Shown: positions 14,258 to 28,820, numbered from the stretch's first letter. The stretch: DNA of 64,000 nt from Hyperoodon ampullatus (GCA_949752795.1 CATKHW010000558.1:1178001-1242000); one strand, 5' to 3'. Notes: generated by a model from the sequence alone, not told the origin. Program-made: numbers and translations.

Positions 14258-15157
14258 TGGAGCATTGTGAAGAAAAGGTCATGGAGAATTGTGAAGTCAG
14301 GTGTCAGGGAGCATTGTGATGACCTATGTCATGGTGCATTGTGATGACAATGGCATGAAGCATTGTGATGACAAGTGTCATGGAGGATTGTGATGACAAA
14401 GGTAATGGAGCATTGTGATGACAATGGTCATGGAGCATTGTGATGAAAAGGGCATGGAGCATTGTGATGACAAGGGCTTTTGAGAATTTTGAGGACAAGT
14501 TCGTGAAGCACTGTGATGAAAAGCACCTGGAGCTTGCTATGACAGGGGTCATGGAGCAGTGCGATGACAAGTGCATGGAGAATGTGATTACAAGAGCATG
14601 TAAAATTGTGATTTGAAGTGTCATGGAGCATTGTGATGGCAAGACTGTGGAGCATTGTGATGAGAAGACCATGGATAATTGTGATGACGAGCATCATGGA
14701 GAACTGTAATTACAAGGGGCCTGGAGCATTGTAATGACAGGTGTCATGGAGCATTGTGATGACAGGGGTCATGGAGCATTGTGATAACAAGGGTCATGGA
14801 GCCTTCTGATGACAAGCTTGTGGAGTATTGTGATGACAATGGCATGGAGCATTGTGATGAAAAGGGCATGGAGCATTGTGATGAAAAAGGCATAGAGCCT
14901 TTTCATGACAGGGTTCGAGAAGCATTCTGACGACAAGGGTCAGGGAACATTGTGATGACAAGTGTATTGAGCATTGTGATAACAAAGTTCATGGAGCATT
15001 GTGATGACAAGTGCATGGAGTATTGTGATGACAGGCATCATGGAGCGTTGTGATGACAAGTGTTATGGAACAATGTGATCACAAGGGTTTGGAGCACTGT
15101 GATGACAGAGGTCATGGATCATTTTGATATCAAGGAGCATGGAGCATTGTGGTGACA
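14258..15157 (+). repeat. Spacer between the two 5-kb copies (family A monomers)
   Basis: This 0.9-kb stretch separates the two near-identical blocks and is itself ordinary array. It contains an AGCTTGCTATGACA monomer near 14,530 and an ATTATGTGATTACAAG-like region matching 10,730-10,960 at lower identity. Its last 360 bases align with 8,800-9,217 at offset 5,918 with several mismatches. No gene is present. Confidence 0.8.
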
Positions 15158-18100
15158 GGGGTCATGGAGCATTGTGATGAGAAGTTCATGGATCATTGAG
15201 CTGAAAATATTCATGGAGTATTCAGATGAAAGGGGTCATGGAGCATTGTGATGACCAGGCCCTGGAGCACTCTGATGAGAAGACCATGGATCCTTGTGAT
15301 GAGAAGTCTCATGGAGCATTCTGATGAAAAGGGGCATGGAGCATTGTGATTACAGGGGTCTTGGATCATTGTGATTACAAGGGCATGGAGCATCGTGAGA
15401 GATGTCCAAGGAGCATTCTGATGACATGCGTCATGGAGCTTTGTGATGACCAGCGCAAGGAGCATTGTGATTAGAGGGGTCTTGGAGCATTGTGATGAAA
15501 AGGGCATGGATCATTGTGATGAAAAAGGCATGGAGCCTTGTCATGACAGGGTTCAAGGAGCATACTGATGGCAAGAGTCAGGGAGTATTGTGATGACAAG
15601 TGTATTGAGCATTGTGATGACAAAGGTCATGGAACATTGTGATGAGAAGTGCCATGGAGCATTGAGATGGCAAGACGGTGGAGCATTGTGATGAGAAGAC
15701 CATGGATAATTGTGATGACGAGCGTCATGGAGAACTGTAATGACAAGGGGCCTGGAGCATTGTGATGACAGGTGTCATGGAGCATTGTAATGACAGGGGT
15801 CATGGAGCATTGTGATGAGAAGATCATGGAGCATTGAGCTGAAAATGTTCATAGAGTATTCTGATGAAAGGGGTCATAGAGCATTGTGATGACAAGGTCC
15901 TGGAGCACTCTGATGAGAAGACCATGGAGCCTTGTGATGAGAAATCTCATGGAGCATTCTGATGAAAATGGGCATGGAGCATTGTGATTACAGGGGTCTT
16001 GGAGCATTGTGATGAAAAGGGCATGTAGGATTGTGATGACAAGGGTCATGGAGCATTGTGCTGACAAAGGCATGGAGCATTGTGATGACAAGGCTCAGAG
16101 AGCATTGGGATGAAAAGTTCATGGAGCATTGTGGTGACAAATTTCACAGAGCCTTGTGATGACGAGGGCATGGACCATTGTGATGACAAAGGTCATGAAG
16201 CATTGTGATGACTGGAGTCACAGAGCATTGTGATGACAAGGGAATGGAGCATTATGATGACAGGGGCATGGAGCATTGGTCTGACAAGTTTCATGGATTA
16301 CTGTGATGACAGTCGGCATGGTGCATTGTGATGACAAGGGCATGGAGCATTGCGATGACAAGGTCATGGAGTATTGTGAAGACAGGTGTCAGGGTTCATT
16401 GTGATGTCATATGTCATGTTCCATTGTGATGACAATGGCATGGAGAATTGTGATGCCAATTGTCATGGAGGATTGTGAAGACAAAGGTAATTGAGCATTG
16501 TGATGAAAAGTGCTTGGAGCATTTTGATGACAATGGTCATGTAACATTGTGATGAAAAGGGCATGGAGCATTGTGATGACAAGCGCTTTTGAGAATTTTG
16601 ATGACAAGTTCGTGAAGCACTGTGATGAAAAGCACATGGAGCTTGCTATGACAGGTGTCATGGAGCATTGCGATGACAAGTGCATGGAGAATGTGATTAC
16701 AAGAGCATGTAACATTGTGCTTTGAAGTGTCATGGAGCATCGTGATGGCAAGACGGTGGAGCATTGTGAAGAGAAGACCATGGATAATTGTGATGACGAG
16801 CGTCATGGAGAACTGTAATGACAAGGGGCATGGAGCATTGTGATGACAGGTGTCATGGAGCATTGTGATGACAGGGGTCATGGAGCATTGTGATGACAAG
16901 GGTCATAGAACATTCTGATGACAAGCTTGTGCAGTATTGTGATGACAATGGCATGGAGCATTGTGATGAAAAGGGAATGGAGCATTGTGATGAAAAAGGC
17001 ATAGAGCCTTTTCATGACAGGGTTCGAGAAGCATTCTGACGTCAAGAGTCAGGGAGCATTGTGATGACAAGTGTATTGAGCATTGTGATGACAAAGGTCA
17101 TGGAGCATTGTGCTGACAAGGGAATGGAGTATTGTGATGACAGGCATCATGGAGCGTTGTGATGACAAGTGTTATGGAACATTGTGATCACAAGGGTTTG
17201 GAGCATTTTGATGACCGAGGTCATGGAGCATTTTCATTTCATTGTGATAACAATAGCATGAAGCATTATGATGATGGGCATGTTGCATTGTGATGACAGG
17301 GTTCATAGATCATTGAAATGAAAAGGGACATGGAGCATTGTGATTACATGTGTTTGGAGCATTCTGATGACAAGGGCATTGAACATTGTGAATGAGAAGG
17401 CCATGGAGCATTCTGATGACATGCGTCATAGAGCTTTGTGATGAAAAGGGCATGGAGCATTTGTCTGAAAATTTTCTTGGATTATTGTGATGAGATTGGG
17501 CATGGAGGACTGTGATGACAAGGACACGGAACACTGTGATACATGGGTCATGGAGGATTTTAATGACAAGGTCATGGAGCATTGTGATGAGAAGGGCATC
17601 GAGCATTGTGATGACAAGCGTCATGGAGCATTGTCATGAGAAGGGCATGGAGCAATGTGATGAGAGGCTTCATGAAGCATTGTGATGACAATGGCATGGA
17701 GTATTGTGATGCCGAGTGTCATGGAGCTTTGTGATGACAAAGGTCATGGAGCATTTTGATGACAAGGGAGTGGTGCATTGTGATGATAATTGCATGTAGC
17801 ATTGTGATGATAGGGGTCATGGAACATTGTGATGACAGGGGTGAGGGAGTATTGTGATGAGTAGTGATGGATCATTGTGATATCAGTGGTGAGAGAGCAT
17901 TTTCATGAGAAGTGTATGGAGCATTGTGATGACAATGTTTATGGAGCATTGTGATGACAAGGATGTGGAGCATTGTGATGACAACCGCATGGCACACTGT
18001 GAGCACATCGGTAATGGAGCATTGTGCTGACAAGCTCATGGAGCATTGTGATGAAAAGTGTCATGGAACATTGTGCTGACAAAGGCATGGAGCATTGTGA

Positions 18101-20222
18101 TGCCAAGGGTCACAGAGCATTGTGATGAAAAGTTCATGGAGCATTGAGGTGACAAAGGTCACAGAGACTTGTGATGATGAGGGCATGAACCATTGTGATG
18201 ACAAAGTCTTGAAGCATTGTGATGACTGGAGTCACGGAGCATTGTGATGAAAGGTGTCATGGAGCATTGTGATGACAAGTGCATGGAGCATTGTGATGAC
18301 ATGGGCATGGATCATTGTGATGACAAGGGTCATGGAGAATTGTGATGACATGGTTCATGGAGCATTCTGATGACAAGCTTGTGGAGTATTGTGATGACAA
18401 TAGCATGGAGCATTGTGATGAAAAGGGCATGGGGCATTGTGATGAAAAAGGCGTAGAGCCTTTTCATGACAGGGTTCGAGAAGCATTCTGACGACAAGTG
18501 TCAGGGAACACTGTGATGAAAAATGTATTGAGCATTGTGATGACAAAGTTCTTGGAGCATTCTGCTGACAGGGGCATGGAGTATTGTGATGACAGGCATC
18601 ATGGAGCATTGTGATGAGAAGTTCATGGAGCATTGAGCTGAAAATGTTCATGGAGTATTCTGATGAAAGGGGTCATGGAGCATTGTGATAACAAGGTCCT
18701 GGAGCATTGTGATGAGAAGACCATGGAGCCTTGTGATGAGAAGTCTCATGGAGCATTCTGATGAAAAGGGGCATGGAGCATTGTGATTACAGGGGTCTTG
18801 GAGCATTGTGATTACAAGTGCATGGAGCATTGTGAGAGATGTCCAAGGAGCATTCTGATGACATGCGTCATGGAGCTTTGTGATGACCAGGGCATGGAGC
18901 ATTGTGATTACAGGGGTCTTGGAGCATTGTGATGAAATCGGCATGGATCATTGTGATGAAAAAGGCATGGAGCCTTGTCATGACAGGGTTCAAGGAGCAT
19001 ACTGACGACAAGTGTCAAGGAGCATTGTGATGACAAGTGTATAGAGAATTGTGATGACAAAGGTCATGGAACATTTTGATGAGGAGTGCATGGATAATTG
19101 TGATGACGAGCCTCATGGGGCGTCATGATGACAAGTGTTATGGAGCATTGTGATCACAAGGGTTTGGAGCATTGTGATGACAGAGGTCATGGAACATTTT
19201 GATTTCATTGTGATGACAATAGCATGAAGCATTATGATGATGGGCATGGTTCGTTGTGATGACAGGGTTCATGGTGCATTGAGATGAAAAGTGGTATGGA
19301 GCAATGTGATTACTCGGGAGAGGAGCCTTGTGATGACTAGGCCGTGGAACATTGTGATGACAGGGGTGAGGGAGTATTGTGCTGACTAGTGATGGAAAAT
19401 TGTGATATCAGTGGTGAGAGAGCATTTTGATTCGAAGTGCATGGAGCTTTGTGATGACAATTTTTATGGAGTATTGTGATGACAAGTGCATGGTGCACTG
19501 TGATGACATGGGTCATGGAGCATTGTACTGACAAGCGCATGGAGCATTGTGATGACAAGGGTCATGGAGCATTGTGCTGACAAATGCATGGACCATTGTG
19601 ATGACAAGGCTCAGAGATCATTTGGATGAAAAGTTCATGGAGCATTGTGGTGCCAATGTTCAGAGAGCCTTGTGATGACGAGGGCATGGAACATTGTGAT
19701 GACAAAGGTCATGAAGCACTGTGAAGATTGGAGTCACAGAGCATTGTGATGACAAGGGAATGGAACATTGTGAAGTCAGGGGCATGGAGCATTTGTCTGA
19801 CAAGTTTCATGGATTAATGTGATGACAGTCGGCATGGCGCATTGTGATGACAAGGGCATGGAGCATTGTGATGACAAGGTCTTGGAGCATTGTGATGACA
19901 AGTGTCATGGAATATTGTGCTGACAAAGGCATGGAACATTGTGATGCCAAGGGTCACAGAGCATTGTGATGAAAAGTTCATGGAGCATTGTCTTGACAAA
20001 AGTCACAGAGACTTGTGAGGATGAGGGCATGGGCCATTGTGATGACAAATTCTTGAAGCATTGTGATGACTGGAGTCACGGAGCATTGTGATGACAGGTG
20101 TCATGGAGGATTGTGATGACAAGTGCATGGAGCATTGTGATGACAGGGGCATGGAGCATCGGTCTGAAAAATTTCATGGATTATTGTGATGACAGTGGGC
20201 ATTGAACATTGTGATGACAAGT
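15158..20222 (+). repeat. Large higher-order duplication, copy 2 (about 5.07 kb)
   Basis: This is the near-identical partner of 9,240-14,257. The offset is 5,918 up to about 16,845. Two extra 25-bp monomers (CAGGTGTCATGG and CAGGGGTCATGG types) then raise it to 5,968 for the rest. The copy ends at about 20,222, where it passes into GTGCATGGAGTATTGTGATG, a sequence otherwise found just before the copy at about 15,013. That join is what unequal exchange between HOR units would leave. Identity is far above that of neighbouring repeats, so the event is recent, or the two copies have been homogenised, or it is an assembly artefact. Confidence 0.92.
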
Positions 20223-23200
20223 GCATGGAGTATTGTGATGACAGGCGTCATGGAGCGTTGTGATGACAAGTGTTATGGAACAATGTGATCACAAGGGTTT
20301 GGAGCACTGTGATGACCGAGGTCATGGATCATTTTGATATCAAGGAGCATGGAGCATTGTGATGACAGGGGTCAGGGAGCATTGTGATGAGAAGATCATG
20401 GAGCATTGAGGTGAAAATGTTCATGGAGTATTCTGATTAAAGGGGTCATGGAGCATTGTGATGACAAGGTCCTGGAGCATTTTCATGAGAAGGCCACGGA
20501 GCCTTGTGATGAAAAGTCTCATGGAGCATTCTGATGAAAAGGGGCATGGAGCATTGTGATTACAGTGGCCTTGGAGCATTATGATGAAAAGGGCATGGAT
20601 CATTGTGAGGAAAAAGGCATGGAGCCTTGTCATGACAAGGTTCAAGGAGCATACTGATGACAAGTGTCAGGGAGCATTGTGATGACAAGTGTATTGAGCA
20701 TTGTGGTGACAAAGGTCATGGAACATTGTGATGAGAAGTGCATAGATAATTGATATGACGAGCCTCATGGGTCGTTGTGATGACAAGTGTTACGGAACAT
20801 TGTGATCACAAGGGTTTGGAGCATTGTGATGACAGAGGTCATGGAGCATTTTGATTTCATTGTGATGAAAATAGCATGAAGCATTATGATGAAGGGCATG
20901 GTTCGTTTTGATGACAGGGTTCATGGAACACTGAGATGAAAAGTGGTATGGAGCACTGTGATTACTCGGGTCATGGAGCCTTGTGATGACAAGGCCGTGG
21001 AGCATTGTGATGACAGGGATGGGGGAGTATTGTGATGACTAGTGATGGAACATTGTATATCAGTGGTGAGAGAGCATTTTCATGAGAAGTGCATGGAGCA
21101 TTGTGATGACAATGTTTATGGAGCATTGTGATGACAAGAATGTGGAGCATTGTGATGACAACACCATGGCACATTGTGATCACATCGGTCAAGGAGCATT
21201 GTGGTGACAATCTCATGGAGCATTGTGATGACAAGTGTCATGGAACATTGTGCTGACAAAGGCATGGAGCATTGTGATGCCAAGGGTCACAGAGCATTGT
21301 GATGAAAAGTTCATGGAGCACATGTGGTGACAAAGGTCACAGAGACTTGTGATGATGAGGGCATAGACCATTGTGATGAAAAATGTCATGAAGCATTGTG
21401 ATGACTGGAGTCACGGAGCATTGTGATGAAAGGGTATGGAGCATTGTGATGACACGGGCATGGTGCATTGTGATGACAACGGCATGGAGCTCTGTGAATA
21501 AAAGGTCATGGAGTACTGTGAAGTCAGGTGTTAAGGAGTATTGTGATGACCTATGTCATGGTGCATTGTGATGACAATGGTTATGGAACATTGTGATCAC
21601 AAGGGTTCGGAGCATTTTGATGACAGAGGTCATGGAGCATATTGATTTCATTGTGGTGACAATAGCATGAAGCATGATGACGATGGACATGGTGCATTTT
21701 GATGACAGGGTCATGGAGCAATTTGATGAAAAGTGTCATGGAATATTTTGATGACAGTGGTTATGGAACATTGTGATTTCAGGGGTCTTGGAGCGTTGTG
21801 ATGAACAGAGTGATGGAGCATTTTGATGACAGAGGATAGGGAACATTTTGATGTCAGGGGTCATGGAGCATTGTGATGATAAGGGCATGTAGCATTGTGA
21901 TGACAGAGGTCATGCAAAATTGTGATGACAGTGGTGAGGGAGTATTGTGATGACTAGTGATGGAACATTGTGATATCAGTGCTGAGAGAGCATTTTGACG
22001 AGAAGTGCATGGAGCATTGTGATAACAAAGTTTATGGAGCATTGTGATGACAAGATTTATGGAGCATTGTGATGACGAGGCTGTGGAAAATTGTGATGAC
22101 AAGTGCATGGCGCATTTTGATGACATGGATCATGGAGCATTGTGCTGAGAACCGAATGGAGCATTGTGAAGACAAGGGTCATGGAGCACTCTGCTGACAA
22201 AGGCATGGAGCATTGTGATGACAATGATCACAGAGCATTGTGATGAAAAATTCATGGAGCATTGTGGTGACAATGGTCACAGAGCCTTGTGATGACGAGG
22301 GCATGGACCATTGTGATGAAAAAGGTCATGAAGCATTGTGATGACTGGAGTCACGGAGCATTGTGATGACAAGGGTATGGAGCATTGTGATAACACGGGC
22401 ATGGTGCATTGTTCTGACAAGTTTCATGGTTTATTGTGATGACAGTGGGCATGGCACATTCTGATGACAAGGTCATGGAGCATTGTGATGAGAAGATCAT
22501 GGAGTACTGTGAAGACAGAGGTCAGGGAGCATTGTGATGACATATGACATGGTCCATTTTGATGACAATGGCATGGAGCATTGTGATTCCAAGTGTCATG
22601 GAGGAATGTGATGACAAAGTTAATGGAGCACTGTGATGACAGGGGTTTGGAGCATTGTGAGGACAAGGGTCATGGAGCATTGTGATGACAAGGGCATGGA
22701 GGATTGTGATGACAAGGGCCATTGAGAATTCTGATGAGAAGTTCGTGAAGCATTGTTATGAAAATCACATGGAGCTTGCTATGACAGGGGTCATTGAGCA
22801 TTGCAATGACAAGTGCATGGAGAATTGTGATGACAAGAGCATGTAACATTGTGATGAGAAGTGTCATGGATCATTGTGATGGAAAGACCGGGGAGCATTG
22901 TTATGAGAAGATCATGGATATTTGTGATGACGAGCGTCATGGAGCACTGTAATGACAAGGGGGCATGGAGCATTGTGATGACAGGTGTCATGGAGCATTG
23001 TGATGACAGGGATCATGGAGCATTGTGATGACAAGGGTCTTGGAGCATTCTGATGACAAGCTTGTGGAGTATTGTGATGACAATTGCATGGAGCATTGTG
23101 AGAAAAAGGGCATGGACTATTGTGATGAAAACAGCATGGAGCATTTTCATGACAGGGTTCAAGGAGCATTCTGAGGAAAAGTGTCAGGGAGCATTGTGAT

Positions 23201-24000
23201 GACAGGTGTATTGAGCATTGTGATGACAAAGTTAATGGAGCATTGTGATGACAAGGGCATGGAGTATTGTGATGGCAGGCATCATGGAGCGTTGTGATGA
23301 CAAGTGTTATGGAACATGGTGATCACAAGTGTTTGGAGCATTGTTATGACAGAGGTCATGGATCATTTTGATTTCAAGAATCATGGAGCATTGTGATGAC
23401 AAGGGCATGAAGCAATGTGATCCCAATGTTCATGGAGGATTGTGATGACACTGGTAATGGAGAATTGTGAGGACAAGTGCATGGAGCATTGTGATGACAA
23501 GGTCATGTAGCATTTTGCTGACAAAGGCATGGAGCACCGTGATGACAAGTGTCATTGAGCTCTGTGACGACAAGCGTCAAGGACCATTGTGATTACAGGG
23601 GTCATGGAGCATGGGGATGACAAGCGCATGGAATATTCTGATGACAAGTGGCATGGATCATTTTGATGACTGGGGTCATGTAGCATTGTGATGACAAGGG
23701 TCATGGAGCATTGTGAAGAGAAGGTCATGGAGCATTGGGCTGAAAATATTCATGGAGTACTGTGATGACAGGGGTCATGGAGAATTGTGATGAGAAGGGA
23801 ATGGATTAATGCGATGAGAAGGTCCTGGAGCATTGTGATGAGAGGGCCATGGCGCCTTGTGATGACAACTGTCATGGAGCATACTGATAAAAAGGTTCAT
23901 GGAACATTGTGATTAGAGGGGTTTTGTAGCATTGTGAAGAACAGGGCATGGAGCATTGTGATGAGAAGGCCATGGAGCATTCTGATGACATGCATCATGG
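20223..24000 (+). repeat. Family A array, irregular higher-order order
   Basis: Truncated-monomer landmarks lie at 20,853 and 21,644, and an AGCTTGCTATGACA monomer lies near 22,770. ATATCAGTGG-type monomers occur near 21,056 and 21,976. The first 400 bases resemble 15,010-15,400. At 23,350-23,590 it holds the second copy of block C. From about 24,000 the diagnostic variants change to family B. No gene is present. Confidence 0.85.
23350..23590 (+). repeat. Dispersed variant block C, copy 2
   Basis: The block begins with ATTTTGATTTCAAG, then AAGCAATGTGATCCCAAT, CATGGAGGATTGTGATGAC, CATGTAGCATTTTGCTGAC and, near its end, GACGACAAGCGTCAAGG. The order matches 2,440-2,710 and 36,230-36,510, with about one mismatch every 10-15 bases. 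Confidence 0.7.
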
Positions 24001-27000
24001 AGCTTTCTGATGAAAAGGACATGGAGCATTGTGATTACAGGGGTCTTGGAGCATTATGATGAAAAGGGCATGGATCATTGTGATGTCAGGGTTCATGAAG
24101 CATTGTGATGAAATGGGTCATGGAGCATTTTGTGACAGGGTTTATGGAACATTGTGATTTCAGTGGTCATGGTGCATTGTGAAGATAAGGGCATGTAGCA
24201 CTGTTATGAAAGGTGTCATGGAACACTGTGATGACAGGGGTGAGGGTGTATTGTGATGACTAGTGATGGAACATTTTGATATATGTGGTGAGAGAGCATT
24301 TTGTTGAGAAGTGCATGGAGGATTGTGGTGACAATTTTATGGAGCATAGCGATGAAAATGAAGTGGAGAATTGTGATGAAAATTTCATGGAGCATTGTGG
24401 TGACAAAGATCTCAGAGCCTTGTGTGACGAGGGCATGGATCATTGTGATGAGAAAGGTCATGAATCATTGAGATGACTGGAGTCACGGAGCATTGTGATG
24501 ACAGGGGTCATGGAGCATTGTGATGAAAAGGGCATGGAGCAATGTGATGACAGGGGCATGGAACATTGGTCTGACAAGTTTCATGGATTATTGTGATGGC
24601 AGTGGGCATGGAGCATTGAGATGACAAGGGCATGGAGCATTGTGGTGACAAAGGTCACAGAGTCTTGTGTGACGAGGGCATGGACCATTGTGAGGACAAA
24701 GGTCATGAAGCACTGTGATGACTGGAGTCACGGAGCATTGTGATGACAGGGGTCATGGAGCATTGTAATGACAAGGGCATGGAGCATTGTGTTGACAGGG
24801 GCATGGAACATAGGCCTGACATCTTTCATGGATTATTGTGAAGACAGTGGGCATGGTGCATTGTGAAGACAAAGGCATGGAACATTGTGGTGACAAGGTA
24901 ATGGAGTATTGTGAAGACAAATGTAATGGAGCATTTTGATGACAAGGCCTTGGAACATTGCGATGACAAGGGTCATGGAGCATTGTGATGACAAGGGCAT
25001 GGAGCATTCTGATGAAAGGTGCATGGAGCATTGAGATTACAGGGGTTTTGAAGCAATGTGATGACAAGGGCATGGAGCATTGTGATGAGAAGGCAATGGA
25101 GCATTCTGATGACATGCGTCATGGAGCTTTGTGATGACAAGGGCATGGAGCATTGTGATTACAGGGGTCTTGGAGCATTGTGATGAAAAGCGAATGGATC
25201 ATTGTGATGAAAAATGCATGGAGCCTTGTCATGACAGGGTCCAAGGAGCATACTGATGACAACTGTCAGGGAGCATTGTGATGATAAGTGTATTGAGCAT
25301 TGTGATGACAAAGATCATGGAGCCTAGTGATGAGAAAACCATGGATAATTGTGATGACCAGCGTCATGGGGCATTGTGATCACAAGTGTTATGGAACATT
25401 GTGATCAGAATGGTTTGGTGCATTGTGATGACAGAGGTCATTGAGCATTTTGATTTCATTGTGATGACAATAGCATGAAATATTATGGTGATGGGCACGG
25501 TGCATTGTGATAGCAGGGTTCATGGAGCATTGAGATGAAAAGGGGCATGGAGCATTGTGATTACAGGGTTGTTGGAGCATTGTGATGACAAGGGCATGGA
25601 GCATTGTGATGAGAAGGCCATGGGGAATTCTGATGACATGCGTCATGGAGCTTTGTGTGGACAAGGGAATGGAGAATTGTGATTACAGGGGTCATGGAAT
25701 ATTGTGATGACAGGGGTGAGGGAGTATTGTGATGACTAGTGATGGAACATTGTGATATCAGTGGTGAGAAGTCATTTTGAGGAGAAGTGCAAGGAGCACT
25801 GTGATGACAAAGTTTATGGAGCATTTTGATGACAAGGATGTGGAGCATTGTGATGACATCAGTTATGGAGCATTGTGCTGACACGCGCATCGAGCTTTGT
25901 GATGAAAAGGGTCATGGAGCATTGTGCTGACAAAGGCATGGAGCTTTGTGATGACAAGTGTCACAGAGCATTGTGATAAAAATTTCCTGGAGCATTGTGG
26001 TGACAAATGTCACAGAGCTTTGTGTGACCAGGTCATGGACCATTGTGATGAAAAAGGTCATGAAGCATTGCGATGACTGGAGTCACGGAGCATTGTGATA
26101 ACGGGGGTCTTGTAGCATTGTGATGAAAAGGGAATGGAACATTGTGATGAAAAAGGCATGGAGCTTTGTCATGACAGTGTTCAAGGAGCATACTGATGAC
26201 AAGTGCCAGCGAGCATTGTGATGCCAAGTGTATTGAGCATTGGGGTGACAAAGGTCATGGAGCATTGTGATGAGAAGACCTTGCATAATTGTGATGACGA
26301 GCGTCATGGGGCATGTGATGACAAGTGTTATGGAACATTGTGATCAGAAGGGTTTGGAGCATTGTGATGACAGAGCACATGGAGCATTATGATTTCATTG
26401 TGATGAAAATAGCATGAATCATTATGATGATTGGCATGGTGCATTTTGATGACAGTGTTCATGGAGCATTGAGATGAAAAGTGGCATGGAGAATTGTGAT
26501 TACAGAGGTCGTGGAGCATTGTGATGACAAGGGTCATGGAGCCTTCTGATGACAAGGCCCTGTAACATTGTGATGTCAGGGGTCATGGAGCATTGTGATG
26601 ATAAGGGCATGTAGCATTGTGATGACAGTGGTCATTGAACATTGTGATTACAGGGTTGAGCGAGTATTGTGATGACTAGTGATGGAACATTGTGATATAT
26701 GTGGTGAGAGAGCATTTGGATGAGAAGTGCATGGAGCATTGTGATGACAAGTTTTATGGAGTATAGCGATTAAAAGGATGTGGATCATTGTGATGAAAAG
26801 AGCATGGCACATTGTGATGACATGTGTCAGGGAGCATTGTGCTTACAAACGCATGGAGTATTTTGATGACTAGTGTTATGGAGCATTGTGCTGACAAAGG
26901 CACGGAGCATTGTGATGACAAGGGACACAGATCATTGTGATGAAAATTTCATGGAGCATTGTGGTGACAAAGATCACAGAGCCTTGTGTGACGAGGGCAT

Positions 27001-28344
27001 GGACCACTGTGATGAGAAATTTCCTGAATCATTGTGATGACTGGAGTCACGGAGCATTGTGATGACAGGGGTCATGGAGCATTGTGATGACAAGGTCATG
27101 GAGCAATGTGATGACAGGGGCATGGAACATTGGTCTGACATGTTTCATGGATTATTGTGATGACAGTGGGCATGGTGCATTTTGATAACATGGGCATGAA
27201 ACATTGTGATGACAAGGTCATGGATTATTGTGAACACAGGTGTCCGGGAACATTGTGATGACATATGTCATTGTCCATTGTGATGACAATGGCATGGAGC
27301 ATTGTGATACCAAGTGTCATGGAGGATTGTGATGACAATGGTAATGGAGACTTTTAATGACAGGGGCTTGGAACATTGCGATGACAATGGTCATGGAGCA
27401 TTGTGATGACAAGGGCATGGAGCATTCTGATGAAAAGGTGCATGGAGCATTGAGATTACAGGGGTTTTGAAGCAATGTGAATACAGGGGCATGGAGCATT
27501 GTGATGAGAAGGCAATGGAGCATTTTGATTACAGGGGTCTTTGAGCATTGTGATGAAATGGGTCATGGAGCATTTTGTGAGAGGGGTTATGGAACATTGT
27601 GATGTCAGGGGTCATGGAGCATTGTGATGATAAGGGCATGTAGCACTCTGATGACAGTGGTCATGGAACATTGTGATGACAGGGGTGAGCGAGTATTGTG
27701 ATGACTAATGATGGAACATAGTGATATATGTGGTGAGAGAGCATTTTGAGAGAAGTGCATGGAGCATTGTGATGACAAGTTTTATGGAGCATAGCGATGA
27801 AAAGGATGTGGAGCATTGTGATGAAAAGAGCATGGCACATTGTGATGACATGTGTCATGGAGCATTGTGCTGTCAAGCGCATGGAGCATTTTGATGGCAA
27901 GTGTCATGGAGCATTGTGCTGACAAAGGCATGGAGAACTGTGATGACAAGGCACACAGAGCATTGTGATGAAAATTTCATGGAGCATTGTGGTGAAAAAG
28001 ATCACAGAGCCTTGTGTGACGAGGGCCTGGACCATTGTGAGGACAAAGGTCATGAATCATTGTGATGACTGGTGTCACGGAGCATTGTGATGACAGGGAT
28101 CATGGAGCATTGCTCTGACAAGATTTATGGATTATTGTGATGAGAGTGGGCATGTCGCACTGTGATGACAAGGGCATGGAATATTGTGATGACAAAGTCA
28201 TGGAGTACTGTGAAGACAGGTGTCAGTGAGCATTGTGATGACATATATCATTGTCCATTGTGATGACAATGGCATGGAGCATTGTGATACCAAGTGTCAT
28301 GGAGGATTCTGATGACAAAGGTAATGGAGCATTTTGTTGACAAG
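24000..28344 (+). repeat. Family B array, first domain
   Basis: Diagnostic variants differ from the preceding part: GATATATGTGG replaces GATATCAGTGG (near 24,280, 26,697 and 27,724), GATCAGAAGGGTTT replaces GATCACAAGGGTTT (near 25,404 and 26,341), and GATCACAGAGCCTTGTGTGACGAGG-type monomers appear. Truncated landmarks at 25,452 and 26,391 are the two family B flavours, one followed by GAAATATTATGGTG and the other by GAATCATTATGATG. The same A-then-B pair, 890-963 bp apart, recurs at 43,317/44,207, 55,833/56,796 and 60,149/61,087. No gene is present. Confidence 0.82.
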
Positions 28345-28820
28345 GGCGTGGAACATTGTGATGACAAGTGTCATGGAGCATTGTGATGACAAGGGCATGG
28401 AGCATTGTGATGACAAGGGCCATTGAGAATTTTGATGACAACGTCGTGAAGCATTGTGATGACAAGCGCATGGAGCTTGCTATGACAGGGGTCATAGAGC
28501 ATTGCGATGACAAGTGCATGGAGAATTGTGATGACAAGATCATGTAACATTGTGATGAGAAGTGTCACGAAGCATTGTGATGACAAGGACGTGGAGAATT
28601 GTAATGACATTGGACATGGAGCATTGTGATGAACAGTGCATGTAGAATGGTGATAGCAAGACCCTGGAGCATTGTGATGAAAAGACCATAGATAAATATG
28701 ATGAAGAGCGTCATGGATCACTGTAACGACAAGGGGCATGGAGCATTTTGATGACAGGTGTCATGGAGCATTGTGATGAGAGGGGTCATGGAGCATTGTG
28801 ATGAGAAAGTCATGGAGCAT
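28345..28820 (+). repeat. 538-bp tandem duplication, copy 1
   Basis: This run of about 19 monomers recurs at 28,883-29,340 at offset 538, which is 22 monomers of about 24.45 bp. Shared rare features are the GGCCATTGAGAATTTTGATGA monomer, GACAACGTC, AGCTTGCTATGACAGG, GTGATGACAAGATCATG, GACAAGGACGTGGAG and ATATGATGAAGAGCG (ATTATGATGAAGAGCG in copy 2). Confidence 0.85.
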
